From JBFMFE01 sp040752295 (GTDB taxonomy: Bacteria > UBP15 > UBA6099 > JBFMBQ01), in NCBI GenBank assembly GCA_040752295.1, contig JBFMFE010000106.1:1-14841 (forward strand): DNA of 14,841 nt, written 5' to 3'. Every line of letters begins with the position of its first letter. The first letter of the stretch is position 1. The notes under the pieces are model-generated. The model worked only from the letters and a program-made list of their open reading frames with translations, searched no databases and was not told the origin of the DNA. This document shows, in pieces, positions 1-6,450 of the stretch. Made by a program: the position numbers and the translations under genes.

Positions 1-260
1 ATGATAATTTGTTTTTTGAATATTTGCAATGCGGACAGCGCCGTTTCCCAAACCGATGTTTCACGGTGCGTTGAATCTCATGCTCGCACAAATTATTTTT
101 TCACGGGAGCTTTACATAGTCTGTCTGTCCACCAACTTCTCAAAAACGCAGGTTTAACACTTTGGCTTGATTCCGGGTACCATCCCGGAATGACACGATG
201 GAGGGTATTTATCGCTCCGAACGGTAACCCCCCTGAATTTTCGTCCCGCAGTTACGGAGG
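1..260. other. Left-edge stretch without a supported gene
   Basis: No convincing gene lies here. A frame open from base 1 runs into the HEPN gene, but its first 194 codons look like chance: biased composition, no domain, and overlap with the promoter and the mntA frame. A 42-codon frame at 29-157 is also open but unrecognised. Base composition is visibly more AT-rich than in the rest of the window, as in the TA genes that follow. The only structure I see is the palindromic repeat at 170-191. Confidence 0.5.
170..191. repeat. Short palindromic repeat (8-bp stem, 6-nt loop)
   Basis: ATTCCGGG (170-177) and CCCGGAAT (184-191) are perfect inverted copies around the loop TACCAT, followed by GACA. 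The core resembles the small dispersed intergenic palindromes of the 'GATTCC...GGAATGACA' kind seen in many bacterial genomes. That likeness is from memory. No second copy is visible in this window, so its status as a genome-wide repeat is inference. No T tract follows, so it is not a standard terminator. Confidence 0.45.
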
Positions 261-290
261 TTGCACGTTCGGGCGCAAAGAACGTATAAT
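261..290 (+). promoter_or_regulatory. Sigma70-like promoter for mntA-hepT
   Basis: TTGCAC (261-266) and a perfect TATAAT (285-290) are separated by 18 bp. The expected start of transcription is near 297, just before the SD GGAG at 301-304 and the ATG at 312. This argues against the longer TTG start at 261, which would lie inside the promoter. Confidence 0.7.
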
Positions 291-311
291 CCCGACGGCA
301 GGAGTTTCAAG

Positions 312-590
312 ATGCCCCTCGGGGAAAACGAAAAAGAAGCGATTATCCGCATATCAAAGGAATACGGCGTCAAGAAGGTGTGGTTGTTCGGCAGCATGTT
401 GGAGCCGGAGCCTGAAACCGCCCCAAATGACGTGGACTTGGCGGTGGAAGGATTGCCGAAAGGCGAATTCATTAATTTTTATGTCGCTCTGGAAAAGGCG
501 TTGCCGATGGAGATCGATCTGGTTCCCCTCGATGAGGATCCGCCTATTTCCGTCATTGTCCGGAAAAAAGGTCGTGTCATCTATGGCTGA
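312..590 (+). CDS. mntA: MNT-domain nucleotidyltransferase, MntA-type antitoxin
   Basis: A 92-residue minimal nucleotidyltransferase of the MNT/Pol-beta superfamily. In characterised MntA-HepT systems the antitoxin AMPylates a tyrosine of the partner HEPN RNase and so silences it. Visible here: the nucleotide-binding G27-S28, the metal-binding pair D40 and D42 (DVDLAV), and a likely third acidic residue D69 (EIDLV). The GS-to-DxD spacing is 11 residues, one more than the usual 10. I chose ATG 312 because GGAG lies 7 nt upstream and the promoter's -10 ends at 290; a longer TTG-started frame at 261 overlaps the promoter. The gene overlaps hepT by 8 nt, implying co-translation. Composition is AT-richer than the flanking chromosome, consistent with acquisition by transfer. 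Family assignment is confident; the antitoxin role is inferred from pairing. Confidence 0.85.
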   Translation: MPLGENEKEAIIRISKEYGVKKVWLFGSMLEPEPETAPNDVDLAVEGLPKGEFINFYVALEKALPMEIDLVPLDEDPPISVIVRKKGRVIYG

Positions 591-999
591 CAGGCAATTC
601 ATCGAACTGCACAAGGAACACCTGGAAAAAACCTTATCCGTCCTTTATCCGATTAGCGACGACATGAACGAAAAGGAGCAGGCGGGAACAGCCGCCTTCG
701 TCATGAATATCTATTCCGGCATCGAGAACATTTTGAGGTACATCATGGAAGAGGACATGGGAGAAAAGACAAGGAAAAATGGGATGTGGCATAAAGTACT
801 GCTTGCCAAAGCAGTTGACCGCGGAATCATATCAGCCGAACTGGGAGACCTTCTGCTCGGCTATCTGAAATTCCGCCACCATCACGTCCATGGCTACAGT
901 TACCTGTTCAAATGGGATGAATTTAAGCATCTCGCCGTCAACGCCGGAAACACGGTGGAAAGGTTTTTCGCCGAACTGAAGGAGCGCGGTTATTTTTAG
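583..999 (+). CDS. hepT: HEPN-domain RNase toxin, HepT-type
   Basis: A 138-residue, largely helical HEPN protein, the predicted toxin partner of the preceding MNT gene. The HEPN RNase signature is complete: R98-x4-H103-x-Y105 (sequence RHHHVHGY), matching the RX4HXY motif in which the Tyr is the AMPylation target of MntA in the characterised Shewanella system. R98 and H103 would be the catalytic residues, and Y105 the silencing site. Start ATG 583 lies inside the end of mntA (TGA at 588-590). AAGG about 11 nt upstream is a weak SD, so translation probably depends on coupling; GTG 574 is an in-frame alternative with poorer spacing. A line-count at 601-660 gives 27 G+C of 60, lower than the operons to the right. 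Cytoplasmic; no signal peptide or membrane segment. Nothing suggests inactivation. Confidence 0.85.
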   Translation: MADRQFIELHKEHLEKTLSVLYPISDDMNEKEQAGTAAFVMNIYSGIENILRYIMEEDMGEKTRKNGMWHKVLLAKAVDRGIISAELGDLLLGYLKFRHHHVHGYSYLFKWDEFKHLAVNAGNTVERFFAELKERGYF

Positions 1000-1108
1000 A
1001 GGATCATGTCAACTGTCCCGTAGAAAAGGGGTCGGGTCTGGAAAGGGGACTTTTGACCATGGTTGATGTCGGCTGACGTTCAGAAATCCGGGTTTACCGG
1101 CGCCGGCG
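1000..1108. other. Short spacer between hepT and ppdK 3' ends
   Basis: The two genes converge here. The stretch at about 1018-1052 has a purine-rich plus strand (AAAAGGGGTCGGGTCTGG and AAAGGGGACTTTT), and GTCCC (1014-1018) can pair with GGGAC (1047-1051). The wording resembles sequences flanking REP-associated transposase elements in other genomes, but no transposase is present. CCGGCGCCGG at 1097-1106 is a 10-bp palindrome just past the ppdK stop, with no U-rich tract behind it on the minus strand. I see no clear terminator. Confidence 0.3.
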
Positions 1109-3856
1109 TCAGCGGTCTTTGAAAAAGTCTCCCTTTTTCTTTTTCGAGATTTCGTGTTTTATCGCCGCGTGCGCCGCTGCGAGCCTTGCTGTCGGCACGC
1201 GGAACGGCGAGCAGCTCACGTAGTCGAACCCCGCGACGTGGCAGAACTCGATGGAGGCGGGGTCCCCGCCGTGTTCGCCGCATATTCCGATCTTCAGGTC
1301 GCGCCGCGCGCCGCGCCCGAACTCCACCGCCTGGCGTATGAGCCGCCCCACTCCCGTCTGGTCGAGCGTCTGGAACGGGTCCTTTTCGAGGATTCCGCCC
1401 TCCAGGTAGGCGCGGATGAACTTTCCCGCGTCGTCGCGCGAGTACCCGAACGTCATCTGCGTGAGGTCGTTCGTTCCGAAGGAGAAAAACTGCGCCTCGG
1501 AGGCGATTTCGTCGGCGGTGAGCGCGGCGCGGGGAACCTCGATCATGGTCCCCACAAGGTAGGCGACCCTGACGCCCTGCTCCTTGAGGACTTCGCCGGC
1601 GACGTAGTCCACTATCTTTCTGGACTCGCGCATCTCGGCGAGCGTGCCCGTGAGGGGGATCATGATTTCGGGCCTGACCTTTTTCCTCCGTTTGGCGAGG
1701 TGGCAGGCGGCTTCCATAATGGCGCGCACCTGCATTTCGGTGACCTCGGGCATGGTCAGACCGAGCCGGCAGCCGCGCAGCCCGAGCATGGGGTTGAACT
1801 CGTGAAGTTCGTTGACGCGGTTGAGGAGCCTGCGCATGGCGGGGAGTTTTTTCGACTTCGGGTTTTTGGTTTCGAGCTTGAGGATTTCGACCATGAGTTC
1901 CTCGCGTCTGGGGAGGAACTCGTGGAGCGGCGGATCGAGCAGGCGTATGGTGACGGGTCTGCCGCCCATCTCCTCGAAAATGCCTATGAAGTCCCGGCGC
2001 TGCATGGGGAGGAGTTTTTCGAGGGATGCCCTTCGCTCGTCGGCGTTTTCGGCGAGGATCATTTCCTGTACGATGGGGATTCTGCCTTCGCCGAAGAACA
2101 TGTGTTCGGTGCGGCACAGTCCGATGCCTTCGGCGCCGAAGGCGACCGCCGTTGCGGCGTCGGTGGGGACGTCGGCGTTCGCACGCACGCCGAGTCTGCG
2201 CAGTGAGTCCGCCCACTTGAGAAGTGTTTCGAAATCCCTGTAGACGCGCGACTGCGAGGGCTTCATTTCCCCGCACACCACGCGGATGATCTCGGAGGGG
2301 ACGGTGGGCACTTTCGCGAGTATGACATCGCCCGTGGTGCCGTCTATGGATATGAAATCGCCTTCAGCGACCGTGCGTCCGCCGACGGCAAAGGTCTTTT
2401 CAGACTCATTGATTTTTAACGCGCTGCAGCCGACGACGCAGGGCGTGCCCATCTGCCTGCCGACGACGGCGGCGTGGCTGGTCATGCCGCCGGTCGCGGT
2501 GAGGATGCCCTCCGACACGTGCATTCCGTGTATGTCGTCGGGGGACGTTTCCATGCGGATGAGTATGACTTTTCTGCCCTGGCGCGCCGCCCTGACCGAG
2601 TCGTCGGCGGTGAAGACGACCTGACCGCAGGCGGCGCCCGGCGACGCGGGAAGCCCGCGGGCGGCGCCGGAGAACTTCGCGCGCTGGACCGGGTCGAACA
2701 CCGGATGCAGAAGCTGGTCGAGGCTCGCGGGGTCAACCCTGTGGACGGCTTCCTCTTTCGAGATGAGTCCCTCGCGCACCATGTCCACGGCGATCTTGAC
2801 GGCGGCGGGTCCGGTGCGTTTGCCGGCTCGCGTCTGGAGCATGTAGAGTCTGCCTTCCTCGATGGTGAACTCGAAATCCTGTATGTCGCGGTAGTGCTTT
2901 TCGAGCATCGAGGTGGTCTTTCTCAGTTCCGCGTACACGTCGGGCATGTCCTTTCCGAGTTCGCTGATACCCTTCGGCGTTCGGATGCCGGCGACGACGT
3001 CCTCGCCCTGTGCGTTGAGGAGGTATTCGCCGTAGAACGCGTTTTCGCCCGTGGCGGGATTCCGGGTGAAACCCACTCCCGTACCGGAGTTCACGCCCAT
3101 GTTGCCGAAGACCATCGCCTGCACGTTGACGGCGGTGCCGAGGTCGCCGGGTATGTCGTTGAGTTTCCTGTAGGTGACCGCGCGGGGGTTGTTCCAGGAT
3201 TTGAACACGGCGTCGCGCGCCATTTTGAGCTGCGTCATGGGGTCGTCGGGGAAGTTTTTCCCGGTGTGCTTTCTGACAGTTTCCCTGAACGCGGCGACGA
3301 GTTCGCGCAGCGCGGTCTCGTCGAGTTCCGTGTCGAGGGCGACGCCGCGCTTTTTCTTCATTTGAGACAGGGCGTTTTCGAAGAGTTCGGGGTCAACGCC
3401 GAGGACGACCTTTCCGAACATCTGGATGAAGCGGCGGCGCGCGTCGAGCGCGAAGCGCGGGTTGCCCGTCTTTCGGGCAAGCCCCTCGACGGTTTCATCG
3501 TTGAGTCCGAGGTTGAGGACGGTGTCCATCATGCCGGGCATGGAGAACTTCGCGCCGGAACGGACGGAGACGAGGAGAGGATTGAGGGGGTCTCCGAACC
3601 TTTTTCCCGTCAGTTTTTCCACTTTTTCAAGGTTTTTGATGATCTCGCGGTCCACTTCTTCGGGGACCCTGCCGGTGCGCGAGAAAACCTTGCAGACCTC
3701 GGTGGTGATGGTGAACCCCGGCGGCACGTTGACGCCCGCGTTGGTCATTTCGGCGATGCCTGCGCCCTTGCCGCCGAGCAGGTCTTTCATCGCGCCCGTC
3801 CCGTCGGCTTTTCCCCCTCCGAAAAAGTAAACGTATTTCCCGGTTTTCTTCGCCAT
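1109..3856 (-). CDS. ppdK: Pyruvate, phosphate dikinase
   Basis: A full-length PPDK of 915 residues (family about 870-910), interconverting pyruvate + ATP + Pi with PEP + AMP + PPi in the cytoplasm. Domains in order: N-terminal ATP-grasp with FFGGGKADGT (11-20) and GGKGAGIAEM (28-37); SVRSGAKFSMPGMMD (97-111); a swivelling phosphohistidine domain with GGMTSHAAVVGRQMG, catalytic H461 and adjacent T459, the position PPDK regulatory proteins modify in some lineages; and a C-terminal PEP/pyruvate TIM barrel with GLCRTEHMF (579-587), GTNDLTQMTFGYSRDD (794-809) and GICGEHGG with C859. Start: ATG at 3856 has GGAAGGG 10 nt upstream and sits about 36 nt after the predicted transcription start. GTG 3892, 12 codons longer, would be nearly leaderless. 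All key residues are present and no frameshift is seen. It is a single-gene unit, divergent from the kinase operon. Confidence 0.97.
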   Translation of the reverse strand: MAKKTGKYVYFFGGGKADGTGAMKDLLGGKGAGIAEMTNAGVNVPPGFTITTEVCKVFSRTGRVPEEVDREIIKNLEKVEKLTGKRFGDPLNPLLVSVRSGAKFSMPGMMDTVLNLGLNDETVEGLARKTGNPRFALDARRRFIQMFGKVVLGVDPELFENALSQMKKKRGVALDTELDETALRELVAAFRETVRKHTGKNFPDDPMTQLKMARDAVFKSWNNPRAVTYRKLNDIPGDLGTAVNVQAMVFGNMGVNSGTGVGFTRNPATGENAFYGEYLLNAQGEDVVAGIRTPKGISELGKDMPDVYAELRKTTSMLEKHYRDIQDFEFTIEEGRLYMLQTRAGKRTGPAAVKIAVDMVREGLISKEEAVHRVDPASLDQLLHPVFDPVQRAKFSGAARGLPASPGAACGQVVFTADDSVRAARQGRKVILIRMETSPDDIHGMHVSEGILTATGGMTSHAAVVGRQMGTPCVVGCSALKINESEKTFAVGGRTVAEGDFISIDGTTGDVILAKVPTVPSEIIRVVCGEMKPSQSRVYRDFETLLKWADSLRRLGVRANADVPTDAATAVAFGAEGIGLCRTEHMFFGEGRIPIVQEMILAENADERRASLEKLLPMQRRDFIGIFEEMGGRPVTIRLLDPPLHEFLPRREELMVEILKLETKNPKSKKLPAMRRLLNRVNELHEFNPMLGLRGCRLGLTMPEVTEMQVRAIMEAACHLAKRRKKVRPEIMIPLTGTLAEMRESRKIVDYVAGEVLKEQGVRVAYLVGTMIEVPRAALTADEIASEAQFFSFGTNDLTQMTFGYSRDDAGKFIRAYLEGGILEKDPFQTLDQTGVGRLIRQAVEFGRGARRDLKIGICGEHGGDPASIEFCHVAGFDYVSCSPFRVPTARLAAAHAAIKHEISKKKKGDFFKDR

Positions 3857-3898
3857 CGGTAGCTTGCCCTTCCTTTCCGTCAATGTTTCCACGCGTGG

Positions 3899-3904
3899 AT
3901 TATA
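3899..3904 (-). promoter_or_regulatory. -10 element of the ppdK promoter
   Basis: On the minus strand this reads TATAAT, preceded by GGG. No good -35 lies at 17-18 bp (AAGCGG or TAAGCG), so the promoter may need an activator. The predicted transcription start near 3892 leaves a leader of about 36 nt before ATG 3856. Confidence 0.5.
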
Positions 3905-4231
3905 CCCGATCGAAGGTCGAACCGCTTACCATATTTGAATTGATTTTCACGCGCGCCGGCGTTGACTTATGCATAAATTTAATTCCGGAGCAAAAACCCT
4001 CTCCTATGGTTTCGCGCCGCTTTTCACGTTCGAAAAACCGCTCCGTTTCGATGTTTTTTGCGGACGCAGCGGCGCGCGTTGCGCCTGCCGGGCGTTCCGG
4101 TATAAAATTAAAAATCAAGCGGATTTCAAACACGGTGTTTGTTTCCGGGACCGCGGGGGTAATCTAAAGAGCGGCGGGAAACAGGATACGGCGCGGGTGA
4201 CGCGATGGAAAAGTCCGGCGGAGGAGCGGGC
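3905..4231. promoter_or_regulatory. Divergent intergenic control region, ppdK versus kinase operon
   Basis: This stretch separates two divergently transcribed units and holds no supported gene; the short frames across it have no recognisable domain. It contains the minus-strand ppdK -10 at its left edge, a 10-bp perfect palindrome TTATGCATAA (3967-3976) that could be an operator, and the plus-strand promoter at 4079-4106. It is AT-richer than the coding sequence on either side, as expected for a regulatory region. Which regulator would bind is not visible. Confidence 0.5.
4079..4106 (+). promoter_or_regulatory. Sigma70-like promoter of the kinase operon
   Basis: TTGCGC (4079-4084) and TATAAA (4101-4106) are 16 bp apart, the best match upstream of the plus-strand operon. 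It leaves a leader of about 120 nt before ATG 4232. No terminator-like hairpin or known riboswitch is evident in the leader. Confidence 0.5.
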
Positions 4232-5566
4232 ATGGCGCTGGAGCCGGGCCCCGGCGAAACCAGCGCGCCGCAGCTCGTTCTCGAAAAGTCATCGGACACT
4301 CAGCGGCTGGAAGACCTTCGCGCCACCCTGCGCACCGAGCAGGAGCGCCTCCGTTTTCTTTTAGAGACCGGCAAGGCGATAAACGGGATATTAGACGTAA
4401 GCGAACTGGCGAGATTCGCCGGAAAACTGATACTCGATTTTTCCGGAGCGGACACGTGCGCGGTTCTTCTGCGCGCAAAGGGCGGCGCGTTCCGCCCGGT
4501 GTGCGTTGTGAACGCCGGAGCACGCAGCCGCGGCAGGCTCTCCGTGAGCCGGACGATCGCCGGTCACGTCGTTTCGAAGCGCGTGGCGATCATCACGCGG
4601 AGCGCGCGCGAGGACGCGCGCTTCATGCACGGCGAGAGCATAGTGATGACGGGGATGCAGTCGGTGATGTGCGCCCCGCTCGTCTCCGGGCGGAAGGTGC
4701 TGGGGATACTATACGTCGTGAGCGACGCGCCGACGCGGCAGTTCGACGAGGGAAACCTCGACCTGCTGAACGCGTTCGCCTCACAGCTCGCCGTGGCGTT
4801 CGAGAACGCGCGGATGTTCGAACTGGAGGAGAAATTGAGGATGCGCGAGCGCGAGGCGGCGCTCGGGCGGATTGCGGGCGAGATTTCACACGCCATTAAA
4901 AACCGCCTCAACGGCATGATCGGTCCCGCCGAGATGATCGAACTCGCGGAGGGGCGCGATGAGGTGCTGCGGTGCGCGAAGGACATACAGAAGGGCATCG
5001 GCGACCTTCGCGACTACGTTGTGAACAACCTGGATTACCTTCGGACCGGCGGCGCGCCGCCGCCCGCCGCCGGGTCCTCGCTCCGCCAGACAGTTGAGTA
5101 CTGCCTGAAGACCCGCCGGGATATGTTTCTGAAGGAAGGGATCGAGGTCACCGTCCGCATCGGCGACGACCTGCCGCCGGTATGTCTCGAACGGGCGAAG
5201 GCGGAGATCATACTCGACAACCTTCTGGACAACGCCGCGGACGCGATGAGGGGCGCGGCGACGCGGCGGGTGCTCATCACCGCCCGGCACGAGCACGGCG
5301 CCGGGAAAGTCGTCATGGAGTTCACGGACACCGGCTGCGGCATACCGCCGAAGAACCTCGAGCGGATTTTCGACGATTACTTCACCACGAAGACCGCCGG
5401 CACCGGCATCGGGCTTGCTCAGACCCGCGCAATTCTCCAAAGGCAGGGCGGCGGCATCGAGGCGAGAAGCGAGCCGGGCAAAGGCGCCGCGTTCATTCTA
5501 TCGTTCCCAGTGTCGGGGTCCGCGCCGGAGGAGGAGCGGACACAACAGGAGGGGACATTGACGTGA
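4232..5566 (+). CDS. Soluble GAF-domain sensor histidine kinase
   Basis: A cytoplasmic sensor kinase of 444 residues. Order: a short coiled-coil-like N terminus (about 20-45); a GAF domain (about 46-192) ending SQLAVAFENARMFELEEK, a typical GAF exit helix; a HisKA-type dimerisation helix with phospho-acceptor H220 in AGEISHAIKNRLNGMIG; and an HATPase_c domain with N box ILDNLLDNAADAM (N330/N334), G1 DTGCGI (366-371), F box FDDYFTTK and G2 GTGIGLA. There is no membrane segment, so the signal is cytosolic; the GAF ligand cannot be read from sequence. Start: GGAGGAG lies 5 nt before ATG 4232, a far better SD than any before ATG 4205, which would add nine residues. The stop overlaps the next start by 4 nt (GTGA), so the next gene is the obvious phosphotransfer partner. 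First gene of a six-gene operon. Confidence 0.93.
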   Translation: MALEPGPGETSAPQLVLEKSSDTQRLEDLRATLRTEQERLRFLLETGKAINGILDVSELARFAGKLILDFSGADTCAVLLRAKGGAFRPVCVVNAGARSRGRLSVSRTIAGHVVSKRVAIITRSAREDARFMHGESIVMTGMQSVMCAPLVSGRKVLGILYVVSDAPTRQFDEGNLDLLNAFASQLAVAFENARMFELEEKLRMREREAALGRIAGEISHAIKNRLNGMIGPAEMIELAEGRDEVLRCAKDIQKGIGDLRDYVVNNLDYLRTGGAPPPAAGSSLRQTVEYCLKTRRDMFLKEGIEVTVRIGDDLPPVCLERAKAEIILDNLLDNAADAMRGAATRRVLITARHEHGAGKVVMEFTDTGCGIPPKNLERIFDDYFTTKTAGTGIGLAQTRAILQRQGGGIEARSEPGKGAAFILSFPVSGSAPEEERTQQEGTLT

Positions 5567-6450
5567 CGAACGAGACGAGCGTCAGGAGGCACGAGGGGAA
5601 GAAGCTGCTGATCGCCGGGCGCGACGCCTGTTTCGAGTTCGGCAGGAGCGGCTTCAAGAAGGTTTTAGAAGAAGGACTCGGCTTCGAGGTAAAAACGGTG
5701 GAGCGCGCGAGGGCGGGAAACGACGTTCTGCATCATCGTCCCCACGTCCTCGTTCTGGATGCCGCCGAAGCCGGCGACGCCCGCGGAATGCTCGAGGAGA
5801 TCAGAAAAAACCTCCGCTTCATCTCCGTTTTTTTAGCCGTCCGCGCGGCGGACCTCCATCTCCTGAACAGTTACGTTGATTCGGACGTGGTGGACTTTCT
5901 TCTTATGCCCCTCGACCGCAACGAACTCTTCCCCAAAAAAATGGACGATCACGACGCGTACCGCTGCGTGCACGTGGTCGAGGACGACAGGGGCGTCGTT
6001 GACTACTACACGAAATTCCTCGAGATGTACGGCTACGTCGTGACAGCGTCGCCCACGGGACTGGACGCGCTGCTGATGAAGAAGGCGGGGAAGATGAAAG
6101 CCCGTGTGCTGCTCGTTGACGTCCGTATGCCGGGAATGGACGGCGTGAAGTTCGTGGAACGGCTGAGGGAGTTCGACAGCGACACGGCGGTGATCATGGC
6201 GACGGGCGAGAGGGACACCGAGACGGTCGCCTCCGCCGCGAAGCTCGGCATCAGCGGCTACCTCGGCAAGCCCATCAGTCTGCGCGACTCGCTTCTTCCG
6301 GAACTGCGGAAGGTGTTTTTCAGGAAGAAGCTGATGGAGATGGACGCGGCGTACGGCGCGGGCGTCTGCTCCACGCAGCACGGCAGCGATATACCGCGCA
6401 TGATCGAGCAACTGAAGGATCACCTCCTGAAGACGGGCGCCGGGAAATGA
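5563..6450 (+). CDS. Tandem receiver-domain response regulator without output domain
   Basis: A 295-residue protein with two receiver-like domains and no DNA-binding or enzymatic output. The second receiver (about 135-255) is canonical: acidic pocket E140-D141-D142, phospho-acceptor D186 in LLVDVRMPGMDG, T214 and K236 before P237. The first (about 13-125) keeps the fold outline and an aspartate (D66 in HVLVLDAAEAG), and ends in an apparent MPL in place of KP. It lacks a clear DD pair, so it is probably a degenerate or pseudo-receiver. Start: GTG 5563 overlaps the upstream TGA and has AGGAGGGG 8 nt upstream, one of the best SDs here. The last bases form ATGA with the Ser/Thr kinase gene. Lying between the two kinases, it may relay or tune signal from the His kinase to the Ser/Thr kinase through protein contact; that is inference. 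Confidence 0.9.
   Translation: MTNETSVRRHEGKKLLIAGRDACFEFGRSGFKKVLEEGLGFEVKTVERARAGNDVLHHRPHVLVLDAAEAGDARGMLEEIRKNLRFISVFLAVRAADLHLLNSYVDSDVVDFLLMPLDRNELFPKKMDDHDAYRCVHVVEDDRGVVDYYTKFLEMYGYVVTASPTGLDALLMKKAGKMKARVLLVDVRMPGMDGVKFVERLREFDSDTAVIMATGERDTETVASAAKLGISGYLGKPISLRDSLLPELRKVFFRKKLMEMDAAYGAGVCSTQHGSDIPRMIEQLKDHLLKTGAGK

Noticed and set aside
1..582. The long plus-strand frame open from base 1 into the HEPN gene
   Set aside because: Its first 194 codons have no domain and overlap the mntA gene and its promoter in another frame; only the part from 583 is supported.
2474..3862. A 462-codon plus-strand frame opposite ppdK
   Set aside because: It is a mirror frame of a strongly conserved gene in GC-rich sequence, with no domain.
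3857..3892. Extended GTG start for ppdK
   Set aside because: It would be nearly leaderless given the TATAAT at 3899-3904, and ATG 3856 has a clear SD and fits the family N terminus.
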